From Streptomyces sp. NBC_00250 (GTDB taxonomy: Bacteria > Actinomycetota > Actinomycetes > Streptomycetales > Streptomycetaceae), in the NCBI RefSeq assembly GCF_036192275.1, contig NZ_CP108088.1, positions 5,643,501 to 5,707,500 on the forward strand: a stretch of DNA of 64,000 nt, read 5' to 3'. Positions 25,545 through 34,557 of the stretch are shown piece after piece. The notes beneath the pieces were generated by a model. That model was not told the DNA's origin. It saw nothing but the letters and a program-made list of their open reading frames with translations, and made no database searches. The stretch's first letter is position 1; each line of letters opens with the position of its first letter. The position numbers and the translations under genes were made by a program.

Positions 25545-26854
25545 CGGCGGGCCTCCCGGCGCAGGCGGCGGATGTTGAGGACCATCACCGGGACCACCAG
25601 GAGCAGCAGCAGGACGGCGATGGCCGAGCCGATCCCGAGATCGGCGTCCGTACCGAACGACGAGCGGTACAGCTGGAGCGCGAGCACGTTCGCGTCGTCC
25701 TGGGCCGAGCCCGGCGCGATGACGAACACCAGGTCGAAGACCTTGAGCACGTTGATCATCAGGGTGACGAGGACGACCGCCAGGACCGGGGCGAGGAGCG
25801 GCACCGTGATCCTGCGGAACACCTGCCACTCGTTCGCCCCGTCCACCCGTGCCGCTTCGAGCAGTTCGCGCGGGACGGCCGCGAGCCCGGCGCCGATCAG
25901 CACCATCGCGAACCCGGCCCACATCCACACGTACGAGCCGATGACGGCCGGGGTGACGAGCGAGGGGCCGAGCCACTCCACGCCGTTGTACTGCTCCCGG
26001 AAGTTGCTCGCGGGCAGGCGCAGTACGGCTCCGTCGGCGCGGTCGGCGGGCAGCGTGAAGCTGCCGTCGGCCGCCGCCGTGGTCCTGGCGACCACCTTTC
26101 CGTCCCGTACGGCCTCGATCCGCAGCCCCGCGAGGCCCAGTTCGGTCGGATCGACGGCGTTCTGCCGACCGCCGCCGCCCCGGGTGAAGTCCAGCCAGGC
26201 CGTGCCGGCGATCGTGTCCGGCGCGGGAGCCGGCTGCCGGGCCGGGCGGGCCTCCTCCGGCATCTGCCCCGGCGCCACCCCGATCAGCGGAAGCCGTACG
26301 GGCTTCCCGGCGCGGACCGGCTCCTCGGTGACGAACGCGCCGCCGTCGGCCGCCTTCAGCGGATGGACGGGCAGCGGCCGGGCCCGGGGGAAGCCGGAGG
26401 ACTCGGCGAAGGTGTCGTGGACCCCGACCCAGACGGCGTTGGCGACGCCGCGGTCCGGGTCCTGCTCGTAGACCAGCCGGAAGATGATCCCGGCGGCGAG
26501 CATCGAGATCGCCATCGGCATGAAGACGACCAGCTTGAACGCCGTACCCCAGCGCACGCGTTCGGTGAGCACGGCGAAGACCAGGCCGAGGGCGGTCGCG
26601 ACCGCCGGGGCGAAGACCAGCCAGATCACGTTGTTGCGGACGGCGGTGCGGAGCGAGTCGTCGGTGACCAGGGCGAGGTAGTTGTCCAGGCCGACGAAGG
26701 AGGTGCCCGAGCGGTCGAAGAACGAGCGCTGGACGGAGTATCCGATCGGGTAGACGACGAGCGCGCCGAGCAGGAGCAGGGCGGGGAGCAGGAACCCCGC
26801 CGCGACCGTCCTGCTCCTGCTTCCGGCCCTGTGGGGAGTGGTGTGCCTCGGCAT
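25541..26854 (-). CDS. Carbohydrate ABC transporter permease, MalF type, with extracytoplasmic insert
   Basis: Partner permease. 437 residues from ATG 26854, about 130 longer than ordinary members. After three helices (~15-40, ~75-97, ~105-127) comes a hydrophilic insert of ~160 residues (~135-295). Its second half, GLAGLRIEAVRDGKVVARTTAAADGSFTLP, has the strand pattern of an Ig-like/carboxypeptidase-regulatory beta-sandwich. The membrane part then resumes (VIGSYVWMWAGFAMVLIGAGL) with the EAA loop ELLEAARVDGANEWQVF. The insert is topologically comparable to the P2 loop of E. coli MalF, which contacts the binding protein; a similar role here is inference. Ten bp after the binding-protein gene. 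Confidence 0.9.
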   Translation of the reverse strand: MPRHTTPHRAGSRSRTVAAGFLLPALLLLGALVVYPIGYSVQRSFFDRSGTSFVGLDNYLALVTDDSLRTAVRNNVIWLVFAPAVATALGLVFAVLTERVRWGTAFKLVVFMPMAISMLAAGIIFRLVYEQDPDRGVANAVWVGVHDTFAESSGFPRARPLPVHPLKAADGGAFVTEEPVRAGKPVRLPLIGVAPGQMPEEARPARQPAPAPDTIAGTAWLDFTRGGGGRQNAVDPTELGLAGLRIEAVRDGKVVARTTAAADGSFTLPADRADGAVLRLPASNFREQYNGVEWLGPSLVTPAVIGSYVWMWAGFAMVLIGAGLAAVPRELLEAARVDGANEWQVFRRITVPLLAPVLAVVLVTLMINVLKVFDLVFVIAPGSAQDDANVLALQLYRSSFGTDADLGIGSAIAVLLLLLVVPVMVLNIRRLRREARR

Positions 26855-26863
26855 GCCGGGGCC

Positions 26864-28231
26864 TCAGCCCTTCGCCGCGGCCCGGTACGCCTTCTCCGCG
26901 TCCTTCTCCAGACGCGCCTGCGTCCCCGCGATGTCCTTCGGGTTCTTCAGGAAGTCCTGGAGCGCCTTCCACTCGCCCTTGCCCGGCGTCCCGCCGAAGG
27001 ACTGCGGCATCTGGTCCGACATGTCGAAGCGGAAGGAGTCACCGGCGCCGATGAGCGCCTTCGCGATCTCCCGCTGGACGTCGTTCGGGTACGCCGACAG
27101 GTCCAGGTTCTTGTTGGGGGAGAGGAAGCCGCCCTCGGCCGCCCAGATCTTCGCCGCGTCCGCGGAGGCGAGGAAGGCGAGCAGCGCCTGCGCGCCCTTG
27201 GTGTCCTTGAGGGCCACGGCCGCGTCGCCGGCCGTCACCACGGGGGTGGTGCCCGTGCCGACGGTGGGGAACGGGAAGACCTTCGCGTCCGTGCCGATCT
27301 TCGCCTTCGTCTGGGCGATGTTGACGGCCGCGAAGTCGCCCTCGAAGACCATCGCCCCCTTGGGCTGGTCGCCGCCCGTGAACGTCTGGGTGACCGAGAC
27401 CGGGTACTCCGTCTGCAGCGCGCCGCTCGTGCCGCCCGCGAGCAGGGCGGGCTTGCCGAACAGTTCGCCGAGTGTGGTCAGGGCGGCGGTGACGGACGGG
27501 TCGGTCCACTTGATGGTGTGCTTCGCGAGCTGGTCGTACTTGGCCGGGCCCGCCTGGGAGAGGTAGATGTTCTCGAACCAGTCGGTGAGGGTCCAGCCGT
27601 CCGCGCCGCCCACCGAGACCGGGGTGACGCCGGAGGCCGAGATCGTCTCGGCGGTGGTGAGGAACTCCTTCCAGGTCTTCGGCTCGGTGGCGCCCGCGCT
27701 CTCGAAGACGGCGGAGTTGTACCAGACCAGGGACTTGTTCGCGGCCTTGAAGTAGACCCCGTACTGGGTGCCGTCGACCGCGCCGAGCTCCTGCCAGCCG
27801 CGCGAGTAGTTGGCGGCCAGCTGGGCCTCGGCCTCCGGCCCGACCGGCTTCAGCCACTTCTGCGCGGCGGCCTGCTGGATCGCGCCGACCTGCGGGAGCA
27901 TCGCGACGTCCGGCGGCGAACCGCCCGCGATCTTCGTACCGAGGAAGTTCACGATCGGGTCCTGGGCGGGCACGAAGGTGACGGTCGCGCCGGTGCGCTT
28001 CTCGAACTCCTTCAGGACCTTGGTGAAGTTCTCCTGCTCGGGGCCCGTCCAGACGGCGGCGACCTCGATCTTCTCGCCCTTCAGGGGGAGGGCGCCGCCG
28101 CTGGGCCCGGATTCCCCCGGATCCTTCTCGGCCCCGCCGCCACCGCACGCCGCGAGGGTGAGTGCGGTGATCGCCGTGAACGCCGTGATGGTCACCGCGG
28201 TCTTGCTGCGTGGACGAAGAGTTGTCCGCAT
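26864..28231 (-). CDS. ABC sugar-binding lipoprotein
   Basis: Extracytoplasmic solute-binding protein, family 1-like. ATG 28231; the signal peptide has a basic start and the lipobox LTLAAC (Cys about residue 29) followed by a Gly-rich tether. 455 residues. Mature-domain features include IEVAAVWTGPEQENFTKVLKEFEKRTGATV, PDVAMLPQ, GVYFKAANKSLVWYNSAVF (the typical binding-cleft strand), MVFEGDFAA and a C-terminal GTQARLEKDAEKAY. First gene of the minus-strand importer operon; the substrate is not predictable, though the family is often alpha-glucoside or oligosaccharide specific. The 123 bp upstream carries TGACGTC-type repeats at 28333-28352. Confidence 0.93.
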   Translation of the reverse strand: MRTTLRPRSKTAVTITAFTAITALTLAACGGGGAEKDPGESGPSGGALPLKGEKIEVAAVWTGPEQENFTKVLKEFEKRTGATVTFVPAQDPIVNFLGTKIAGGSPPDVAMLPQVGAIQQAAAQKWLKPVGPEAEAQLAANYSRGWQELGAVDGTQYGVYFKAANKSLVWYNSAVFESAGATEPKTWKEFLTTAETISASGVTPVSVGGADGWTLTDWFENIYLSQAGPAKYDQLAKHTIKWTDPSVTAALTTLGELFGKPALLAGGTSGALQTEYPVSVTQTFTGGDQPKGAMVFEGDFAAVNIAQTKAKIGTDAKVFPFPTVGTGTTPVVTAGDAAVALKDTKGAQALLAFLASADAAKIWAAEGGFLSPNKNLDLSAYPNDVQREIAKALIGAGDSFRFDMSDQMPQSFGGTPGKGEWKALQDFLKNPKDIAGTQARLEKDAEKAYRAAAKG

Positions 28232-28354
28232 CGCTGCCCCGTCTCTCCCGTGCGCTTCGCTGTCCCGTGCCGACAGGTCTACGCCCGGTGACCGGGCCCC
28301 GCAATACCGCCTTCCGTGTCAACTGGGCGATCGTGACGTCCTCGTGACGTGACG

Positions 28355-31300
28355 TCAGCTGTGGGCCGCAGGGGTCAGCGGGGGCACGGGAGCCGCCTCG
28401 ACCGAGCGTGCGGCCCGGTCCAGCGCGCTGGCGAGGAGCGCCAGATCCGTCGGACCGTTGCCCAGCTCGCGGACCGGGCGACGGGTGGGCGGATCACCCA
28501 TCCGCTCCCACTCCAGCGGGACGACGGTGGGCCGGAGCGTCGCCGTCCGGGGGATCCGTCCGGTGACTCGGCCCGCCTGGAAGGGGGTCACCCGGCCGTC
28601 CGGATGCCCGAGGCGTCCGCGCCCGGCGGCCGGTACGTCCGGTCCGGCGGTCACCGGCGGCGCGTCGAGCACGATCCGCAGCCGGGCTCCGTGGGCCAGC
28701 TCGGTGTCGGCCGTCCGGTCGGGGCGCGCGGAGGTCGCGACGAGGTGCACGCCGAGCCGCTCGCCGTTGCGCGCGACGGCCTCAAGAGCCCGCACGACGG
28801 AACCGGCCGCGGGCCGCCCGGAGGCGCCGAGCGCGGGCGCGACGAGAGCGTCGTAATCGTCGACGAGCACGATGAGCCGGGGGAGGTGGGCGGGGCTCGC
28901 GGCGCGCACGGGGTCGTGCTCACCGGTCGCGGGACGGGGAATCCGCCCGGCCGTCTCCTCACCCGCGGAGCGGAGCACGCGCCCGCTGCCGTGGCCGACG
29001 ACGTCCTCGGCTCCGGAGCGGTGCACGCGCCCGCTGGGGCGGTCCGTGAGATCGCCGTCGCCGGTACGAAGGGTGCGGCTGCTCGCACGGTCGTCGCCGT
29101 CCCTGCGCGGCAGCCGCCCACTGGGCGTATCGGCCAGATAGGCGTCGCCACCCGCCCGCGTACGGGCACTGGACCGCTCGTCGAGCGAGCCGTCCCCGGC
29201 ACGGGACACGCGCCCGCCGGCTCGGCCGCCGAGGTCGTCGGCCCCGGGGTACGGGACCCGGCCGCTGGAGGGCCCCGTCAGGTCGTCGTCGCCCGCGCGG
29301 AGCGTGCGGCTGCTGGGGCGCCCGCCCACGTCCTCCGACCCGGGGTACGCGCTCCGGCCGCTCGGCCGGCCGTCGAGGTCGCCGGAGTACGTGATCCGGC
29401 CGCTGGGCCGGCCACCGAGGTCGTCCGAACCGGGGTACGGGCCGTCCGTGCGGCCGCTCCTCGTGCTCGGGAGGGCGCCGATCGTGCCGTCGCCCGTGCG
29501 CAGCGTGCGGCCGCTCCGGCGGTCCGCGAGGTCGCCGGATTCCCGGAGACGGACGGTCGCGCGGGCACCCTGCGGCACGGACTCCGCCGCGCTCGGGGCG
29601 CGCTGGCCGATCAGCCGGTCGGCGGCGGGCGCCGCGCGCGGGCCCCGGCGGTCGGCGAAGTGGCCGTCACCCAGGATCTCGGCCCGGCGCTTGAGCTCCG
29701 CGCCGAGCGCCTGCGCGAACTCCCGCATCCGCACCGGGTCCGAGGCGACCAGATGCTCGGTCACATGCGGCAGCTCCGTGCAGACCGCGAGTCCTTCGCC
29801 GCGCTCGCCGCCCGCTCCGTCGACCAGGAGCAGGCCGAGCCGGTCGGGGCGGCCACCGGCCGCGAGCGAGGCCGCGATCGAACGGAGCAGCTCCGTGCGT
29901 CCGCTTCCCGCCGGGCCTTCGATCAGCAGGTGCGGACCCTCCTTGGTGAGGTCCACGGCCAGCGGGCCGCGCGGCCCCGCACCGAGGACCGCCGTGCCGT
30001 CCCCGGCAGAGGCCCAGCGGGCCATCAAGGAGGCGGGGGTGGCACGGGCGAGCCCGAGTTCGTCGAGGAGACGGGCCGACGGGGGCAGCGCGGCGGCACG
30101 CGCGCCCGGAACCGCCGTCGTGTCCGTACGCAGCGGGGCCAGCGCGCGGCCGAACCGCTCGGCCCAGGCGACGGAGACCGCGTCGACCACGCCGACGGTG
30201 CCGTGGCCCGCGACCCGCCCGCCGGAGGTCCGGAGCAGCCGCAGTGCCGTCGCCACGTCGCCGCTGAGGAGCGCGGCGGCCCCGCACTCGCGGAAGGCGA
30301 GCGAGGCGGCGCACGCCGTCTCGTACGTGGCGGCCACCGGGGAGACGGGGGAGGCCGAGGGCGCCTCGGCGAGGCAGAGGAGGTGGATGCCGGCCGCCGC
30401 TCCGGCTCCGGCCAGTCGCGCGACCGTCTCGCGCAGCGCCGCGGAACCGGGGTCGCCGTCGACGATCACGACCGTCGTCGGCCCCGTGTGGCGGGCGGCC
30501 GCTTCGGCGACGGACGAGCGGTCGGCGCTGGGCCAGCCGGGCCCGAGCGGGCCGTCGTCGAGCCGTCGGGTCAGTTCCGCCGTACGGGCCTGGGCCTGCT
30601 CGCGGTCGTACGCCAGGAGCAGCCGGCAGTCCTGGCCGTGGGCGGGCCGGACGTGCGGGAGCCAGCCGAGCCAGCCCCAGGCCCGGCGCCGCTCGTCGAG
30701 GGAGCGGTTCCGGTCGGCGCTGATGAGCACGATCTCCAGATCGGCCGGGGAGTGCAGGGCGGCGAGCTGGGCGACCACCGAGCGGGCGAGCCCCGCGAGC
30801 CGGTCGGCGGGGCCCGCGAGGCCCAGCGAACCGGCCTCCCGGAGTCCCACCGTGACCGGCACGCCGGAGAGCTCGGCGCGGTCCGTCGTGCCGAGCCGCA
30901 CCACCAGGGACTCGGGGTGGTCCTGGCCGCGCTCCCAGAGCCGGGGGCCGGGACCGAGGGCGGTGAGCAGGACGGTGGCCGGATCGGGCCAGGTGTCGGC
31001 CACCGGTGCGGGCGCGGCCGAGCCGTCCCGCGCGCCGGTGCCGGTCCGGGCGCCCGCGTGGGTGTCCGGTGCGGTACGGGGGCCGGCGGTGGGGGCCGGG
31101 AGCTCCTCGCGCCCGCCCGCCAGTCGCCGCGCCCAGGCGCCGAGGCCGCGCTTGCCACCGGGGCGCGGGGAGGGGGCGTCGGCCGGTTCCGAGCCCGCGT
31201 CGACGCGGGACGGGCGGGTCCTGCCGTGGGCCTCGCCGCCGGGCCCGTCGGCACCGCCGGCCTGGTCGCCCGCGCGCGCGTGACCGGCGCCGGGGGAGTC

Positions 31301-32140
31301 CGTACCGCGAGGGGCACCCGGGGCGTACGGGTCGGTGTACGCGCTCTCGGGGGTCCCGCCGAGCGGCACGCCGCGCGCCCCGCCGTGGGTGGTGTCGTCC
31401 GTCGGGCCGCCGGCCGCCGTGCGGGGCACGCCCGCGTGGGAGGGCCGGTCGCCCAGGTCCGCCGGTGCCCGTCCGTCGGCTCCCGGCGGCGCGACGCGCA
31501 GGTGGCCCTCGCCGTCCGGGGCCGTCGCCCTCGTGTCCGTACCGCCGAGGTCGTCGCCGGGGCCGGTCAGGCGGAGGGCGGACTCGCCGAGGCGCAGCAG
31601 CGCGCCCGGGCGGAAGCCGACCGGGCGGTCGCCGACCGGTACGCCGTCGAGGGTCGTGCCGTTCGTCGAGCCCCGGTCGGCGACCGTGACGCGGCCGTCC
31701 TCGCCGACGGTCACCGTGCAGTGGGCGCGGGAGACGTCCGGATCGTCGAGCGGTACATCGGCGTCCACGGAACGGCCGATTCTGATCGGTCCGCCGTGCA
31801 GCAGATGCACTCCGCCCGCGTCCGGGCCCGCCACCACGTGCAGCCGGGCCGCGGCCGTCTCGCCGACCCGGTCGTCGGGGCCGGGGACCTGGAGGGAGAG
31901 GACCGCGCCGTCGACCAGCGGGGGTTCGCCGAGCACGCAGCGGCGGCCGTCGAGCCGCTCCGCGCCCGCGTAGAGCACGGTGGTGCCCGAGGCGGAGGTG
32001 TCGGGGCCGGTGACGGCGGCGGCGAGATTCGAGGCCACGGCGGCCAGGGCCGTCCCGGCGGGGGCCGTGACGAGCACGTCGCAGGTACGTCCGGCGCCAT
32101 GGCCGGCGTACGGCGCGAGGACGGTCAGCCGGATCTGCAT
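28355..32140 (-). CDS. FHA-domain FtsK/SpoIIIE-like ATPase with repeat insertion
   Basis: 1261-residue protein from ATG 32140. Residues ~1-90 resemble a ubiquitin-like/YukD module. A forkhead-associated domain (~98-192) follows with the phospho-Thr binding residues in IGRSVDADV, SRAHC and DRGSTNGTTLDG. Next is a long Gly/Pro/Arg-rich linker, then a degenerate FtsK-like domain (WGWLGWLPHVRPAHGQDCRLLL) and a second one with a P-loop GPAGSGRTELLRS, in which the Walker A Lys is Arg, and Walker B LIVLVDDYDALV. Between those two motifs lies a tract of ~16-residue repeats (see repeat entry). The architecture recalls EccC-type secretion ATPases plus FHA. Divergent from two Ser/Thr kinases that could supply its phospho-ligand. 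Function unknown. Confidence 0.85.
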   Translation of the reverse strand: MQIRLTVLAPYAGHGAGRTCDVLVTAPAGTALAAVASNLAAAVTGPDTSASGTTVLYAGAERLDGRRCVLGEPPLVDGAVLSLQVPGPDDRVGETAAARLHVVAGPDAGGVHLLHGGPIRIGRSVDADVPLDDPDVSRAHCTVTVGEDGRVTVADRGSTNGTTLDGVPVGDRPVGFRPGALLRLGESALRLTGPGDDLGGTDTRATAPDGEGHLRVAPPGADGRAPADLGDRPSHAGVPRTAAGGPTDDTTHGGARGVPLGGTPESAYTDPYAPGAPRGTDSPGAGHARAGDQAGGADGPGGEAHGRTRPSRVDAGSEPADAPSPRPGGKRGLGAWARRLAGGREELPAPTAGPRTAPDTHAGARTGTGARDGSAAPAPVADTWPDPATVLLTALGPGPRLWERGQDHPESLVVRLGTTDRAELSGVPVTVGLREAGSLGLAGPADRLAGLARSVVAQLAALHSPADLEIVLISADRNRSLDERRRAWGWLGWLPHVRPAHGQDCRLLLAYDREQAQARTAELTRRLDDGPLGPGWPSADRSSVAEAAARHTGPTTVVIVDGDPGSAALRETVARLAGAGAAAGIHLLCLAEAPSASPVSPVAATYETACAASLAFRECGAAALLSGDVATALRLLRTSGGRVAGHGTVGVVDAVSVAWAERFGRALAPLRTDTTAVPGARAAALPPSARLLDELGLARATPASLMARWASAGDGTAVLGAGPRGPLAVDLTKEGPHLLIEGPAGSGRTELLRSIAASLAAGGRPDRLGLLLVDGAGGERGEGLAVCTELPHVTEHLVASDPVRMREFAQALGAELKRRAEILGDGHFADRRGPRAAPAADRLIGQRAPSAAESVPQGARATVRLRESGDLADRRSGRTLRTGDGTIGALPSTRSGRTDGPYPGSDDLGGRPSGRITYSGDLDGRPSGRSAYPGSEDVGGRPSSRTLRAGDDDLTGPSSGRVPYPGADDLGGRAGGRVSRAGDGSLDERSSARTRAGGDAYLADTPSGRLPRRDGDDRASSRTLRTGDGDLTDRPSGRVHRSGAEDVVGHGSGRVLRSAGEETAGRIPRPATGEHDPVRAASPAHLPRLIVLVDDYDALVAPALGASGRPAAGSVVRALEAVARNGERLGVHLVATSARPDRTADTELAHGARLRIVLDAPPVTAGPDVPAAGRGRLGHPDGRVTPFQAGRVTGRIPRTATLRPTVVPLEWERMGDPPTRRPVRELGNGPTDLALLASALDRAARSVEAAPVPPLTPAAHS
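28905..29560 (-). repeat. Degenerate ~16-residue repeat tract inside the ATPase domain
   Basis: About 12-13 imperfect units of the form D(L/V)xGRPSGRxxYxGxx (for example DLGGRPSGRITYSG, DLDGRPSGRSAYPGSE, DVGGRPSSRTLRAGDD, DLTDRPSGRVHRSGAE) run for ~215 residues between the P-loop and Walker B of the FHA-FtsK protein. The DNA shows the matching ~48-bp periodicity. Composition is Arg/Gly/Ser/Asp, so it is probably disordered and solvent-exposed. Confidence 0.85.
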
Positions 32141-32688
32141 CGCCGTCAGCGGTCCCTTCTGCGCGAGATGCCCGGCAGGGGAACCGCCCTGTGACTCCCC
32201 CCACCCGGCACGGACGCGTCGCCCGGTACAGGTCGGCACGGCGCGGGGGCTCCCGACCCCACCGATGCGACGTGCTGGAGGCATCCTCGCACCTGCCACC
32301 GACAACCCGCCCCCGGGTCGGCCGGAAGTGATCTTGAATGGTCGGCTGTGAACGCAAAAGTGCCTGGTTGAGCATGCCTTCGGAACATGCCCGGCAACCG
32401 TCCGGCCTCCCGAAGCGTCTTCTTCCGGACAGAAGCCGGACAGAAGGACGGGTCCGGACCGGATGCCTCCGGTCCGTCGCGGCCCTCCGCCCGGCCCACC
32501 CCGGACAGGAGCCGGAACCCCACCGGCCCCGTCCACCGACATCGGAACCGGCCTGTGGACGACCGGTCTCCACCCCGTTCGGCGGCACTAAAGTGGGTCG
32601 GACACCCGGACGGGTCACAACAGAGACAGGGACCCAGGGAAACACCACCGGACCACTCCAGGACCACGATCAGCAGGGAGCGCGTGAC
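32141..32688. promoter_or_regulatory. Divergent promoter region between FHA-FtsK gene and pkaA
   Basis: 548 bp with no supported gene. A perfect tandem duplication CCGGACAGAAG occupies 32425-32435 and 32436-32446. TAAAGT at 32589-32594 is a plausible -10 for the kinase gene, without a clear -35. Toward the FtsK-like gene, the complement of 32333-32360 offers TTGCGT, 15 bases, CAAGAT as a weak promoter. Two CCGGTCC/GGACCGG arms around 32450-32490 could form a hairpin. Confidence 0.4.
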
Positions 32689-34419
32689 GTGCGGCCTATC
32701 GGCAGCAAGTACCTGCTCGAGGAGCCGCTCGGCCGCGGCGCCACGGGCACCGTCTGGCGAGCCCGCCAGCGGGAGACGGCGGGCGCCGATGCGGCCGTGC
32801 CCGGCCAGCCCGGCGAGACCGTCGCGATCAAGGTCCTCAAGGAGGAGCTGGCCAACGACGCGGACATCGTGATGCGCTTCCTGCGCGAGCGGTCCGTGCT
32901 GCTCCGGCTCACCCACCCCAACATCGTGCGCACCCGCGACCTGGTCGTCGAGGGCGATGTCCTCGCGCTCGTCATGGACCTCGTCGAGGGCCCCGACCTG
33001 CACCGGTACATCAGGGAGAGCGGCCCGCTCACCCCGGTCGCCGCCGCCCTCCTGACCGCCCAGATCGCCGACGCGCTCGCCGCCAGCCACGCCGACGGCG
33101 TGGTCCACCGGGACCTGAAGCCGGCCAACGTCCTGCTCGCCGAGCAGGGCGGCCAGATGCACCCGATGCTCACCGACTTCGGCATCGCGCGCCTCGCGGA
33201 CTCCCCGGGCCTCACCCGCACCCACGAGTTCGTCGGCACGCCCGCGTACGTGGCGCCGGAGTCCGCCGAGGGCCGCCCGCAGACCTCCGCCGTCGACATC
33301 TACGGCGCGGGCATCCTGCTGTACGAGCTGGTCACCGGTCGGCCCCCGTTCGCGGGCGGCACCGCCCTGGAGGTCCTGCACCGGCACCTCAGCGAGGAGC
33401 CGCGCCGCCCCTCGACCGTGCCCGGACCGCTGTGGACGGTCATAGAGCGCTGCCTCAGCAAGGACCCGGACCGGCGGCCGAGCGCGGTGAACCTCGCGCG
33501 CGGTCTGCGCGCGGTCGCCGCCGGCATCGGCGTGCACTCCACGCCCGCCCAGATCGAGGCGGCCGACGGCGTCGGCGCGCTCCTCGCCCCGGACCCGGCA
33601 CCCGCGCCGGTCCCGGGGACCCCGGAGGCCCAGGGGGCCGCCGACCCCACCCAGGTGCTGCCCAGCGGCGCCGGGACGGCGCCCCGGTACGACCCCGCCG
33701 GCGCGACCAGCGTCATGCCGACCAGCGGCCCGGCGGGCGCCGCCGACCCGACGGCCGTCATGCCCCCCGTACCGCCGGGCCCGCCGCAGTCCGGGCAGGG
33801 CGCGCAGTCCGAGGAGCCGCACCCCTGGCAGAACCAGCTGCGCGCGGCCCGCGACCGCAACGAGCAGACGCAGGTGCAGTACCTGGACCCGAGCCAGGAC
33901 CCGCTGCGCCGACGCCCGCAGCGGCAGCCCCAGCAGCCCCCGCAGGACCAGCGGCCCGGCCAGTACGGGCAGCAGCCGCCGCAGCCGTACCAGCAGCAGC
34001 GTCCCGCTCCGCAGCGGCAGCAGCAGCCGTACCCGCCGCAGCAGCAGCACCAGCCGCAGCAGTACGCGCCGCCGCCCGCCCCGCAGCAGTACGCGCCGCC
34101 CCAGCAGCAGTACACCCCGCCGCAGCCGCCGCCCCAGGCCCCGGCCCCGCGCGAGCCGCGGCCGCCGCGTCAGCGCAGCGCCAACCCGGTGCGGATCCCC
34201 GGCCTCGGCTGCCTCAAGGGCTGTCTGGTCATGATCGTGCTGTTCGTGGTCGCGGGCTGGCTGATCTGGGAGCTGACCCCCCTCCAGGACTGGATCGCCG
34301 AGGGCAAGGGCTACTGGGAGGCCATCGGCGACGGCATCTCGACCGTGACCGACTGGATCTCCACGATCGGCGAGGCCACCGACTCCGGGGGTACTACCGG
34401 CGGTACGACAGGGCAGTGA
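32689..34419 (+). CDS. pkaA: Membrane Ser/Thr protein kinase, PkaA-like
   Basis: Hanks-type kinase. GTG 32689 has AGGGAG at 32675-32680 with 8-base spacing and begins VRPIGSKYLLEEPLGRGATGTVWRA; the frame open to 32338 is not coding. 576 residues: Gly-loop ~15-22, a ~20-residue insertion before the ATP-binding Lys (ETVAIKVLK), catalytic loop VHRDLKPANVLL, DFG (LTDFGIARL), APE (YVAPESAEG). Then come ~220 residues of linker including a Gln/Pro-rich tract (PQQPPQDQRPGQYGQQPPQ and similar, ~400-500; CAG/CCG-rich DNA), one TM helix (~505-528) and a ~45-residue extracytoplasmic tail ending in Gly/Thr. Tandem with pkaB, as recalled for S. coelicolor pkaA/pkaB. Confidence 0.92.
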   Translation: MRPIGSKYLLEEPLGRGATGTVWRARQRETAGADAAVPGQPGETVAIKVLKEELANDADIVMRFLRERSVLLRLTHPNIVRTRDLVVEGDVLALVMDLVEGPDLHRYIRESGPLTPVAAALLTAQIADALAASHADGVVHRDLKPANVLLAEQGGQMHPMLTDFGIARLADSPGLTRTHEFVGTPAYVAPESAEGRPQTSAVDIYGAGILLYELVTGRPPFAGGTALEVLHRHLSEEPRRPSTVPGPLWTVIERCLSKDPDRRPSAVNLARGLRAVAAGIGVHSTPAQIEAADGVGALLAPDPAPAPVPGTPEAQGAADPTQVLPSGAGTAPRYDPAGATSVMPTSGPAGAADPTAVMPPVPPGPPQSGQGAQSEEPHPWQNQLRAARDRNEQTQVQYLDPSQDPLRRRPQRQPQQPPQDQRPGQYGQQPPQPYQQQRPAPQRQQQPYPPQQQHQPQQYAPPPAPQQYAPPQQQYTPPQPPPQAPAPREPRPPRQRSANPVRIPGLGCLKGCLVMIVLFVVAGWLIWELTPLQDWIAEGKGYWEAIGDGISTVTDWISTIGEATDSGGTTGGTTGQ

Positions 34420-34465
34420 CACCGCGCCGCACCGCGTAGGACCACGTAATACTGCCGATTTATCG

Positions 34466-34495
34466 ACTTCCGGGGAGTGATTTCCGCTCGGAAGT
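34466..34495. promoter_or_regulatory. Inverted repeat between pkaA and pkaB
   Basis: ACTTCCG (34466-34472) pairs with CGGAAGT (34489-34495) across 16 bases. It lies 47 bp after the pkaA stop in an AT-richer spacer. It may be a terminator or an operator; the spacer of 138 bp suggests pkaB can be transcribed on its own. Confidence 0.4.
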
Positions 34496-34557
34496 GACGT
34501 CCGGCGGCTGCGGACGCGTAACTTTGCACGCGAACCGCAGCCGCTGAGGGAGCAGTC

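Noticed and set aside
32338..32688. N-terminal extension of PkaA
   Set aside because: The segment has no kinase or targeting features; GTG 32689 has a clear ribosome site and begins at the conserved kinase N-terminus.
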